From Actinomycetota bacterium (GTDB taxonomy: Bacteria > Actinomycetota > Thermoleophilia > Gaiellales > Gaiellaceae), in NCBI GenBank assembly GCA_019234175.1, contig JAFALP010000432.1, forward strand, positions 1 to 6,335: DNA of 6,335 nt. Reading direction: 5' to 3'. Positions 1-5,913 of this stretch are shown piece by piece. Position 1 is the stretch's first letter. Each line of letters starts with the position of its first letter. The notes beneath the pieces were generated by a model, which saw only the letters and a list, made by a program, of their open reading frames with translations, searched no databases and was not told where the DNA came from. The position numbers were made by a program, and so were the translations under genes.

Positions 1-1371
1 CCGGGCACGCGGGTGAGCTCGACCGCGAACGTGAACGTCCGCGTCCTCCTGGCGGCGTCGCAGCCGGGCGTCGACGTCGCGTGCGCGTCGGGGATGCGCG
101 TCGCCGACGCGACCGGCCGCTCCTTCGCGCTTCCCGCCCGTACCTACAGCGTCGGGCCGGGACTGGTCGTGCGGAAGCACCGGCTGCAGTCGCCGGTGGC
201 GTTCTACTGCGGCGGCGGCCCGCTGGAGTGGGATGGACGCGCGTACCACGGCACGCTCGTCGTCCGCAGCGGCGGCGGACGGCTCGCGGTCGTCGACGCC
301 GTCGACCTCGAGGACTACGTGCGCGGGGTCATCGCCGGCGAGATGCCGTTCCGCTGGCCGCTCGCGGCGCTCGAGGCGCAGGCGGTGGCCGCGCGGTCGT
401 ATGCGCTCGCGACCCTTCGACCCGGACGGTTCTTCGATCTGTACGCGGACGATCGCAGCCAGGTGTACGGGGGGATGGGCATGGAGACGCCGAGCACGCT
501 CTACGCGGCGACGCAGACGGAGGGGCGGATCCTCACGTACGACGGCGTCGTCGCGACGACGTACTTCTTCTCGACGTCCGGCGGCCGCACGGCGAACGTC
601 CGCGACGTGTGGCCCGGGCGCGGCGACGTGCCATACCTGCAGTCGGTCGCCGACCCGTACGACTCGGCGTCGCCGGTGCACGCGTGGGGCCCGTACGCAC
701 TCTCGGCGCAGGTGCTCGCTGCGCGTCTCGGCGTTCCGTTCGGCGCGCTCCGCGTGGTGCACAACGGCTCCGAGCGCGTCGCCACCGTGCAGGTCGGAAA
801 CGTGGTGCTCAGCGGCCAGCAGGTGATGCGTCTGCTGCACCTGCGCTCGACGTGGTTCAACCTCGGCGAGCTGACGCTGACGGACGGCCGGAGCTCCGTC
901 GTGTACGGCGGGCGCGTCGACTTGGCCGCGACTGCATCGGGCGTTCCCGGCGCCGTCCTGCAGGAGTCGACCGGGCACGGGTGGGTCACCGTGCGCCGCG
1001 TGCGCAGCGGGGCGCGCCTCGCGGTGGCGCCGAAGGCTTACGCGATGTACAGGTTGTCAGCGGGACGCGTGCGCGGGCCCGAGGTGGGTGTGTCGGTCGC
1101 GCCGCGCGTGCACGTGCAGGCGGAGTCGGCGGTGCTGCTCACCGGGCAGGTGCTGCCCCGGTCGCGCGGCGAGGTGACCGTGTCCCGGTACGTCGGCGGC
1201 GGCTGGCGTGTCGTCGCGCACCCGCAACTCGACGAGCACGGCCGGTTCGCGACGCCGCTGCGCATACGCGCCGGCGGCTATCGCATCGACGTCGCCGGCG
1301 ACGGCAGGCTCGCGCCGGCCTCGCGGACGGTGCGGATGACGACCCGCCTGCTCGCCTCGCTGCACAAGTAG
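1..1371 (+). CDS. SpoIID/LytB domain protein (peptidoglycan-acting), 5' partial
   Basis: The frame is open from base 1 to TAG at 1369-1371. An in-frame GTG lies at 13, but the protein has no signal peptide from there, and the preceding codons (Pro-Gly-Thr-Arg) resemble the end of the 'YYPGT' stretch that precedes the core of actinobacterial SpoIID proteins, so the true start is probably off the left edge. Numbering from GTG 13, the SpoIID core spans about 8-285: LEDYVRGVIAGEMP (99-112), AQAVAARSYAL (122-132), SQVYGG (149-154), TSGGRT (188-193), PYLQSVADPYD (207-217) and an ending at WF (281-282). Glu110 of GEMP matches the catalytic Glu of SpoIID lytic transglycosylases. Residues about 300-366 and 367-441 look like two tandem beta-sandwich (Ig-like) repeats. 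The usual C-terminal GHGxGMSQ motif is absent and may sit in the missing N-terminus. The likely role is exported cell-wall glycan cleavage or amidase enhancement; sporulation cannot be inferred. The next gene starts 10 bases downstream on the same strand. Confidence 0.9.
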   Translation, partial: PGTRVSSTANVNVRVLLAASQPGVDVACASGMRVADATGRSFALPARTYSVGPGLVVRKHRLQSPVAFYCGGGPLEWDGRAYHGTLVVRSGGGRLAVVDAVDLEDYVRGVIAGEMPFRWPLAALEAQAVAARSYALATLRPGRFFDLYADDRSQVYGGMGMETPSTLYAATQTEGRILTYDGVVATTYFFSTSGGRTANVRDVWPGRGDVPYLQSVADPYDSASPVHAWGPYALSAQVLAARLGVPFGALRVVHNGSERVATVQVGNVVLSGQQVMRLLHLRSTWFNLGELTLTDGRSSVVYGGRVDLAATASGVPGAVLQESTGHGWVTVRRVRSGARLAVAPKAYAMYRLSAGRVRGPEVGVSVAPRVHVQAESAVLLTGQVLPRSRGEVTVSRYVGGGWRVVAHPQLDEHGRFATPLRIRAGGYRIDVAGDGRLAPASRTVRMTTRLLASLHK

Positions 1372-1381
1372 GCTCCCGCGC

Positions 1382-2101
1382 GTGAACCCGACGTTCACGC
1401 TCGGCGGCGAGCTGGAGGTGCGCCGCCTCGGCTTCGGTTCCATGCGCATCGTCGACGACCGGGCCGAAGGGGTGCGCATCCTGCGGCGTGCGGTCGAGCT
1501 CGGCGTCAACTTCATCGACACCGCCGACATCTACGGCGCGGGGCGAAGCGAGGAGATCATCGCCGAGGCGCTCCATCCCTATCCCGACGGGCTCGTCATC
1601 ACGACGAAGGGCGGGCTCGGGTGGGGCCTGCAGGACCGGATCCGCGACGGGCGGCCGGAGCATCTGCGCGAGGCCTGCGACGCGAGCCTGCGCAGGTTGA
1701 AGCTCGACCGCATCGACCTCTACCAGCTGCACCGCCACGATCCGGAGGTGCCGATCGAAGAGTCGATCGGCGCGCTCGAGGAGCTGCGCCGGGACGGGAA
1801 GATCCGGATGATCGGCGTCTCCAACTTCTCGATCGAGCAGCTGCGGCGCGCGCAGAGCGCGGCGACGATCGTCTCGGTCCAGAATCAGTACAACCGCGGA
1901 CTGCTCACGTCCGACGACGTCGTCGACGTGTGCACCGAGCAGGGCATCGCGTTCATGCCGTGGGCCCCGCTCGGCGAAGGGCTCACGCGCGGCTCCGCCT
2001 TCGAGATCCAGTGGCTGCTCGACCGCTCGCCGGTGATGCTCGTCATTCCGGGGACCTCGAGCATCGAGCATCTCGAGGACAACATGCGCGCCGTCGCGTG
2101 A
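1382..2101 (+). CDS. Aldo/keto reductase, compact form
   Basis: This 239-residue NAD(P)H-dependent oxidoreductase of the AKR (beta/alpha)8 superfamily is presumably cytosolic, with unknown substrate. The complete catalytic tetrad is visible: Asp46 and Tyr51 in FIDTADIYG, Lys76 in VITTKGG and His117 in IDLYQLH. Other family motifs are LGFGSMR (16-22), GKIRMIGVSNFS (139-150), SVQNQYN (165-171), GIAFMPWAPLG (188-198) and IPGTSSIEHLEDN (222-234), the last being the cofactor-phosphate region. It resembles the subfamily of roughly 280 residues but is shorter in several places. The loop after LGFGSMR is reduced, about 20 residues of the helix before QWLL (210-213) are missing, and the protein stops straight after HLEDNMRA, without the usual C-terminal helix. 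GTG 1382 is chosen because FTLGG...RLGFGSMR is the usual N-terminus; no convincing ribosome binding site precedes it. It ends 7 bases before the end of convergent marR. All catalytic residues remain, so I call it a gene and not a pseudogene. Confidence 0.9.
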   Translation: MNPTFTLGGELEVRRLGFGSMRIVDDRAEGVRILRRAVELGVNFIDTADIYGAGRSEEIIAEALHPYPDGLVITTKGGLGWGLQDRIRDGRPEHLREACDASLRRLKLDRIDLYQLHRHDPEVPIEESIGALEELRRDGKIRMIGVSNFSIEQLRRAQSAATIVSVQNQYNRGLLTSDDVVDVCTEQGIAFMPWAPLGEGLTRGSAFEIQWLLDRSPVMLVIPGTSSIEHLEDNMRAVA

Positions 2102-2108
2102 CTGCAGA

Positions 2109-2558
2109 TCAGCGCCCCGCCTCCTCCAGCTGCTCGCGGATCGTCGTGAGGGCGACGAGCCCCATGCGCAGGCCGTCGAGCTGCTCCGCCGTCAGCCGCG
2201 CGGCGAGCTCGCGGTCCACCTCTTCCACGCCCGCCCGCACCTCGGTCGCCGCCGCGCGTCCGCGATCGGTGAGCGCGATCGTCACCCGCCTGCGGTCGTC
2301 GGGATTCGTCTGCCGCTCGAGGTAGCCGCGGAGGACGAGCGTGTCGATCAGCTGCCCCGCGGCCTGCTTGCTGACCCCGAGCTGCCGGACGAGGTCGCCG
2401 GCGGCGACACCGTGGTTGCCCATCCCGCCGAGGATGAACGGCCCGTTTCGGGGGAGGTCGTCGAAGCTCGCCGCCGCCAGGCGCTTGCCGATGGCGACGC
2501 CGTAGGCGCCGCGCGCAGCGCGGAGAAGGGCGGGGATGACGACGTCGTCGTCGGCCAT
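2109..2558 (-). CDS. MarR-family transcriptional regulator
   Basis: This 149-residue winged helix-turn-helix regulator has the expected MarR layout. An N-terminal helix (about 5-30) is followed by the helix-turn-helix (about 52-76, VAAGDLVRQLGVSKQAAGQL and following), then the wing containing NPDDRRRVTIALTDRG (85-100), the diagnostic DDRR...LT.xG signature, and long C-terminal dimerisation helices (about 101-147). MarR proteins bind short palindromes as dimers and usually repress their own gene, with release by small phenolic or acyl ligands; the ligand here cannot be read. The ATG at 2558 is supported by a promoter whose predicted start point is that same A, leaving no room for a ribosome binding site. 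A rival ATG at 2593-2591 opens a different, non-MarR frame. The gene lies 44 bases downstream of the liuC-like gene in the same direction, with its own operator array between them. Confidence 0.95.
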   Translation of the reverse strand: MADDDVVIPALLRAARGAYGVAIGKRLAAASFDDLPRNGPFILGGMGNHGVAAGDLVRQLGVSKQAAGQLIDTLVLRGYLERQTNPDDRRRVTIALTDRGRAAATEVRAGVEEVDRELAARLTAEQLDGLRMGLVALTTIREQLEEAGR

Positions 2559-2563
2559 GTCGA

Positions 2564-2575
2564 GACGATATCGTC
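2564..2575. promoter_or_regulatory. 12-base perfect palindrome over the marR -10
   Basis: GACGATATCGTC reads the same on both strands and contains the predicted -10 hexamer (2565-2570). It overlaps the last three bases of the four-half-site array. It could be a second, weaker regulator contact that covers the -10, or simply a chance palindrome; position is the only support. Confidence 0.35.
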
Positions 2576-2593
2576 AACCATCTTGACGGTCAA
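2565..2593 (-). promoter_or_regulatory. Predicted marR promoter giving a leaderless mRNA
   Basis: Reading on the minus strand, a -35 TTGACC (2593-2588; five of six consensus bases) is separated by exactly 17 bases from a -10 TATCGT (2570-2565; fits the actinobacterial TAnnnT pattern). Six bases follow the -10 before the ATG, so a start point seven bases downstream falls on the A of the initiation codon at 2558. No Shine-Dalgarno sequence is present. Leaderless transcripts are common in actinobacteria. The start point is predicted, not measured. Confidence 0.65.
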
Positions 2594-2603
2594 GAATATT
2601 GAC
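2573..2603. promoter_or_regulatory. Four-half-site dyad, probable MarR operator
   Basis: The sequence has the form GTCAA-N5-TTGAC-N-GTCAA-N5-TTGAC, with half-sites at 2573-2577, 2583-2587, 2589-2593 and 2599-2603. It is symmetric about base 2588: 12 of the 15 base pairs of the dyad match, and the core CTTGACGGTCAAG (2582-2594) is a perfect inverted repeat around one central base. It can equally be read as two tandem 15-base palindromes 16 bases apart. The centre coincides with the -35 box of marR, so binding would block transcription. The outer half-site touches the stop codon of the upstream crotonase gene. Assignment to the adjacent MarR protein is inference from position and symmetry. Confidence 0.65.
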
Positions 2604-3346
2604 TACTCGAGCCAGCCGGGCTTTCGCCGCTCGAGAAACGCGCGGAGGCCTTCCTGTCCCTCCTCGCTCGTCCGCCGCTCGGCGATCCACCGCGCCGTCT
2701 CCGGCCCGTCGGGGCGCTCGCGCACGAGCCGCTTCGCCCAGCGCACAGCCTGCGGGCCGGCGGAGAGCAGCTCGCCGACGACGCGGTCGACCGCCGCGTC
2801 GAGGTCGTCGGCGACCTCGTGCACGAGGCCGATGCGCAGCGCCGTCTCGGCGTCGAAGCGCTCGCCCGTGAGGAAGTAGCGGCGCGCGGCGCCCGGGCCG
2901 ATCTTCGCCAGCGCGAACGGCGAGATCACCGCCGGGATGATCCCGAGCTTCACCTCCGAGAACGCAAACACCGCGGCGGGCTCGGCGATGCCGATGTCGG
3001 CCGCCGCGACGAGCCCCGCGCCGCCCCCGAGCGCATGCCCCTGTACGCGCGCCACGACCGGCGCCTGACATGCATCGATCGCCTCCAGCATGCGACGCAG
3101 CGCGTTCGCGTCCGCGACGTTCTCCTCGAACGAGAGGTCGACGGACGAGCGCATCCAGTCGACGTCCGCTCCCGCAGAGAAGCTCGGCCCGTCGCCGGCG
3201 AGCACGACCGCACGCGTGCGCCCGACGTCGACGAAGGCCTCCGCCAGCTCGGCGATGAGCGCGGCGTCGAAGGCGTTTCGCGTTTCCGGCCGCGCGAGCG
3301 TGATGCGCAGCACTGCGCCGTCGCGCTCGACGCGGAGGGCGCTCAT
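2603..3346 (-). CDS. liuC: Enoyl-CoA hydratase, LiuC-like (methylglutaconyl-CoA hydratase)
   Basis: This 247-residue protein of the crotonase superfamily has the usual length. The oxyanion-hole segments are SFSAGADVDWM (55-65) and GHALGGGAGLVAAADI (103-118). Of the two catalytic Glu of classical enoyl-CoA hydratases, the first position is Gly111 (GGGAGL) and only the second is kept, Glu131 in FSEVKLGI. That pattern, with PAVISPF (138-144) and ARRYFLTGERF (154-164), is what I associate with bacterial LiuC, which hydrates 3-methylglutaconyl-CoA to HMG-CoA in leucine/isovalerate catabolism. An MCC-type carboxyltransferase fragment at the right end of the window supports this. The frame stays open upstream to 3652, but ATG 3346 gives the normal crotonase N-terminus (SALRVERDGAVLRITLARP) and overlaps the stop of the upstream lipoprotein gene as ATGA, with AAGGG just before it, which suggests coupled translation. 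Membership of the superfamily is certain; the substrate is less so. Confidence 0.88.
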   Translation of the reverse strand: MSALRVERDGAVLRITLARPETRNAFDAALIAELAEAFVDVGRTRAVVLAGDGPSFSAGADVDWMRSSVDLSFEENVADANALRRMLEAIDACQAPVVARVQGHALGGGAGLVAAADIGIAEPAAVFAFSEVKLGIIPAVISPFALAKIGPGAARRYFLTGERFDAETALRIGLVHEVADDLDAAVDRVVGELLSAGPQAVRWAKRLVRERPDGPETARWIAERRTSEEGQEGLRAFLERRKPGWLE

Positions 3347-3693
3347 CCCTTCAGCTTGAGGAACGTGCAGGGAAGCGTCTCGGAGTCCGCCGTCGCCGCT
3401 AACAAAGAGATCCGCGCGAACTCGCGTCTCCCCTTCACGCACGTCACGACCTTCGACAGCCGCACGGTGACCGGCGATGCGTGGAAGTGCCCGGCGGCGC
3501 AGTTCGGCGTGCAGTCGTTGCGGTGCGCCGTCCCCTTGCCGACCGCGCCGGCCGCGCCCCACGAGCTCCACCTGATGTGGTCGACGTAGAAGTTCGCGTC
3601 GGCGCAGGCGACGATGATCGACGCCGGCCGCACCTCCGGCTTGTGCGTGCATCCCGTCCAGACGACGGCGGCGACGAGTGCGAGCGCGACCAC
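3343..3693 (-). CDS. Small Cys-rich putative lipoprotein, unknown function
   Basis: This is a 116-residue protein from GTG 3693, preceded by a GGTGAGG ribosome binding site (3702-3696). An upstream in-frame ATG at 3747 would add 18 residues with Lys/Arg, giving a more typical signal n-region, but it has no binding site and lies inside the divergent aldolase gene. Residues 2-14 are hydrophobic and lead into VWTGC, a lipobox-like site with Cys15 (Trp at -3 is unusual), so it is probably an exported lipid-anchored protein. The mature part has five more Cys (30, 61, 65, 85, 109) and the pattern IVACADAN...IRWSSWG...GKGTAHRNDCTPNCAAGHF. I recall this CxDxN / WxxWG / NxCxPxCAxG arrangement from unnamed actinobacterial secreted proteins. 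Disulfide bonding is likely but not shown. Its TGA overlaps the ATG of the liuC-like gene. Function unknown. Confidence 0.75.
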   Translation of the reverse strand: MVALALVAAVVWTGCTHKPEVRPASIIVACADANFYVDHIRWSSWGAAGAVGKGTAHRNDCTPNCAAGHFHASPVTVRLSKVVTCVKGRREFARISLLAATADSETLPCTFLKLKG

Positions 3694-3715
3694 GCCCTCA
3701 CCATAGACTGCGGCG

Positions 3716-4543
3716 ATGCTCCGCGGAGCCTTTGCCGCCGCCCTCACGCCGTCGAGCGACGACGCGTACGCGCCCTACGTCGACTTCCTCGCCGCGGGCG
3801 GGCTCGACGGGATCCTCGCGCTCGGGACGACGGGGGAGGGGATGCTTTTCTCCGTCCCGGAACGGAAGCACGTGGTCGAGCGGTTCGTCGAGGCCGCCCG
3901 CGGCACGCTGCAGGTCGCCGTCAATGCCGGTGCGCAGACGACGGCGGACACGGTCGCGCTCGCGGCGCACGCCGCCGAGGCGGGCGCCGACGCCGTCGCC
4001 GTCATCGCGCCGCCCTACTTCCCGCTCGACGACGAGAGCGTGCTCGCGCACATGACCGCGGCCGCGGCGGCCTGCGCGCCGACGCCGTTCTACGTGTACG
4101 AGTTCGCGCGTGCGAGCGGGTACGCCGTCTCGTCCGGCGTGCTCGCGCGGCTGCGCGAGCAGGCGCCGAACCTCGTCGGGATGAAGGTGTCCGACACGCC
4201 GTACGACGTGTTCGAGCCGTATCTGCACGAGGGGCTCGACGTGTTCGTCGGCCCGGAGGCGTTCATCGGCCGCGGGATGAAGGCCGGCGCGGTCGGCGCC
4301 GTCTCGGCGCTCGCGAGCGCGTTCCCCGAGCAGGTGGCACGCGCCGTTCGCGAGGAGAGCGACGACCTCGTCACGCTGCGCGAGACGGTCGAACGCTTTC
4401 CGCGCCATGCCGCGTTGAAGCTCGTCGTCGCGCGCCGCGGCGTGCCCATGCCGCCGGACGTGCGCGCGCCGCTACGCCGTCTGACCGGGAACGAGGAGCG
4501 CGCGCTCTTCGACGCGCTCACGCCCTGGTTGCCGGACGAGTAG
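3716..4543 (+). CDS. DapA/NanA-superfamily class I aldolase (lyase/synthase)
   Basis: This 275-residue (beta/alpha)8 protein is slightly shorter than the usual 290-300. It keeps the pyruvate-binding GTTGEG (37-42), the catalytic Tyr128 in FYVYEF (125-130), the Schiff-base Lys157 in NLVGMKVSDTP (152-162) and the late GAVGAVSALA (191-200). The family condenses or cleaves pyruvate-type ketoacids with aldehydes (dihydrodipicolinate synthase, N-acetylneuraminate lyase, KDG aldolase and others). After the Tyr the sequence reads EFARASG, so by simple alignment the position of the DHDPS carboxylate-binding Arg is Ala133. This argues against a true lysine-pathway DapA and favours a catabolic aldolase; the substrate is unknown. 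ATG 3716 gives the standard N-terminus (LRGAFAAALTP). There is no Shine-Dalgarno sequence, but TAGACT lies six bases upstream, so it may also be leaderless. It starts 22 bases from the divergent lipoprotein gene, and its last 72 bases overlap the convergent glycosyltransferase gene. Confidence 0.92.
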   Translation: MLRGAFAAALTPSSDDAYAPYVDFLAAGGLDGILALGTTGEGMLFSVPERKHVVERFVEAARGTLQVAVNAGAQTTADTVALAAHAAEAGADAVAVIAPPYFPLDDESVLAHMTAAAAACAPTPFYVYEFARASGYAVSSGVLARLREQAPNLVGMKVSDTPYDVFEPYLHEGLDVFVGPEAFIGRGMKAGAVGAVSALASAFPEQVARAVREESDDLVTLRETVERFPRHAALKLVVARRGVPMPPDVRAPLRRLTGNEERALFDALTPWLPDE

Positions 4544-5692
4544 CACGGCGAGCGCGACGAGGACGAGGTCGCGGACGAGCACGACCGCGCCGACGCCGGG
4601 GCTGAGGTTGTTCGCGTACTCCCAGTAGCGCTTCGGGAACTCGACCTGCGTGAGGACGAGACCGGCGACCAGGAGCAGCTGCGCGAGCCTGCTTCGCACG
4701 AGCGGCACGAGGGGGATGAGCCACACCATGTACTGCGGCGAGAGCACCTTGCCGAAGGCGACGAACGCGACCACCGAGGCCGCCGCGTACGCGACGAGGC
4801 GCTCCCGCGTCTGGCCCCCGCGCGCGAAGGCGACCCACAGCGCGACCAGCACGCCGATCTGGAGGAGGCTGGAGAGGATCTCGCCCGCGTGCACGCCGGT
4901 GCCGGCGAGGTTCTGCGAGATCGTCGTGTACACGCGCAGGTTGGTCGAGAAGCCGTTGTGCACGGCGACGAGCACCGCCCCGGCGAGGCTCTCGATCTGC
5001 AGCGGCCGGCTCAGCTGCGTGGACATGCTGTGCCAGACGCCGCCGGGGGAGAGGACGAAGAACGGTGCATACGCGGCGACCACGACCGCGACGACGAGCC
5101 CGAGCCATCGCACCGCCGCGTCGCGTCCCCAGCGCCGCCACGCCCACGCGAGGCCGACCGGCACGATCACCGCCGGATAGAGCTTCGTCGCGATCGCGGC
5201 GCCGAGCACGAGTGCGCTCACCGCGCGTTTCTCGCGGACGAGGGCGCCGACCGCGCCGACGGTGAGCGCCGCCGGCCACAGGTCGAAGCGCGACAGCACG
5301 AGGTTCCCCAGGAGGAGGGGAGATACCGCCACGATCGACAGCGCGACGAGCGAGCGCTCCAACGTCGGCTCGAGGCCGCCGAGCGCGAACGCGAACAGCA
5401 GCACCATGACGACGCCCGCGCCCGCCATCCACTTCTCGAACGTGTGGCCGTACGAGCCGAAATCGCCGGGCACCGCGGTCGCGTCTGGCGCGAGCATCGG
5501 CACGAGCGCGCCCGGCGGGTACTCGACCGAGAAGTCGCGATACGGCACCTTCCCGTCCACGATCTGATGCGCGTACGACTGGTACTCGGGCGTGTCCACG
5601 ATCCCCGGCGCCGTGTACCAGAGGTGATGCAGGAGCGTCCACGAGCCGAGGAAGACGCAGGCCGCCGCCCCGCCCAGCGCGGCGAGTCTCAC
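4472..5692 (-). CDS. Polytopic membrane glycosyltransferase, GT87 (DUF2029)-like
   Basis: This 406-residue, very hydrophobic protein has about ten membrane segments by eye, for example near 5-24, 91-107, 112-132, 138-152, 158-180, 196-214, 272-290, 300-314, 320-333, 336-350 and 368-387. GT-C-like signatures are an Asp in the first extracytoplasmic loop (Asp33 in GIVDTPEYQSYA, equivalent to the catalytic Asp of PimE-type enzymes), PYRDFSVEYPPG (50-61), SRFDLWPA (134-141), ATKLYPAVIVP (168-178) and KVLSPQYMVWLIP (315-327). Such enzymes move sugars from polyprenyl-phosphate donors to envelope glycolipids or glycans; the acceptor is unknown. The frame runs much further upstream, but that part is Arg-rich antisense-like sequence. 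GTG 5692 overlaps the TGA of the 74-residue gene as GTGA, and hydrophobic sequence starts at once. A 23-residue hydrophilic tail overlaps the 3' end of the convergent aldolase gene. Confidence 0.85.
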   Translation of the reverse strand: MRLAALGGAAACVFLGSWTLLHHLWYTAPGIVDTPEYQSYAHQIVDGKVPYRDFSVEYPPGALVPMLAPDATAVPGDFGSYGHTFEKWMAGAGVVMVLLFAFALGGLEPTLERSLVALSIVAVSPLLLGNLVLSRFDLWPAALTVGAVGALVREKRAVSALVLGAAIATKLYPAVIVPVGLAWAWRRWGRDAAVRWLGLVVAVVVAAYAPFFVLSPGGVWHSMSTQLSRPLQIESLAGAVLVAVHNGFSTNLRVYTTISQNLAGTGVHAGEILSSLLQIGVLVALWVAFARGGQTRERLVAYAAASVVAFVAFGKVLSPQYMVWLIPLVPLVRSRLAQLLLVAGLVLTQVEFPKRYWEYANNLSPGVGAVVLVRDLVLVALAVLLVRQPGRERVEERALLVPGQTA

Positions 5693-5913
5693 TCGACGTC
5701 GAACTCTTCGAAGACGACGGCGTCGGCGCCGATGAGCGCCGGGATCTCGCCGAGGTCGGGAAGCTCGTCGCCGACGGCGACGAGGCCGAACCGTTCCTGG
5801 CCGTCGTTCGAGATCCAGTAGGCCCCGTCGGGAAGGTCGGGGAGATGCTCGCGCAGCTCCTCGAGCGTCGTCTTCGAGTCGTAGAGGTTCCAGATGACGA
5901 CGCGCGCGATCAC
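5689..5913 (-). CDS. 74-residue acidic protein of unknown function
   Basis: I do not recognise this protein. It starts at GTG 5913, which overlaps the TGA of the carboxyltransferase gene (GTGA), and its own TGA (5691-5689) overlaps the GTG of the glycosyltransferase gene in the same way, so it is probably translated by coupling inside an operon. The frame continues upstream to 6198, but that part only shadows the carboxyltransferase gene. Predicted order by eye: strand RVVIWNL (4-10), helix [10 protein letters not shown] (15-24), strand AYWISND (31-37), strand RFGLVAVG (41-48), helix LGEIPALIG (54-62), strand [10 protein letters not shown] (64-73). This beta-alpha-beta-beta-alpha-beta order is that of a ferredoxin-like fold. 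There is no signal peptide, Cys or membrane segment, and Asp/Glu strongly outnumber Lys/Arg. A small cytosolic accessory or ligand-binding protein is conceivable, but no function can be assigned. Confidence 0.75.
   Translation of the reverse strand: MIARVVIWNLYDSKTTLEELREHLPDLPDGAYWISNDGQERFGLVAVGDELPDLGEIPALIGADAVVFEEFDVE

Noticed and set aside
1139..2071. 310-codon open frame on the minus strand opposite the SpoIID and aldo/keto reductase genes
   Set aside because: Its translation is dominated by Arg, Asp, Ala and Pro with no domain, and it mirrors the third-position GC of the two recognisable genes.
2102..2108. Terminator between the convergent aldo/keto reductase and marR genes
   Set aside because: Only seven bases separate the stops and no stem with a T-tract is visible.
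2819..3589. 256-codon plus-strand frame opposite the crotonase and lipoprotein genes
   Set aside because: It has an Arg/Glu/Ala-rich shadow composition and spans two well-supported genes with an ATGA junction.
3347..3652. N-terminal extension of the crotonase frame
   Set aside because: It shadows the lipoprotein gene; the crotonase domain starts normally at ATG 3346.
3718..3729. 12-base perfect palindrome GCTCCGCGGAGC at the aldolase start
   Set aside because: It lies inside the first codons, is pure GC-rich symmetry expected by chance at this base composition, and has no second copy.
4889..5821. 310-codon plus-strand frame opposite the glycosyltransferase gene
   Set aside because: It is rich in His, Arg, Asp and Glu, has low complexity and no motif; the opposite strand has clear membrane-protein signatures.
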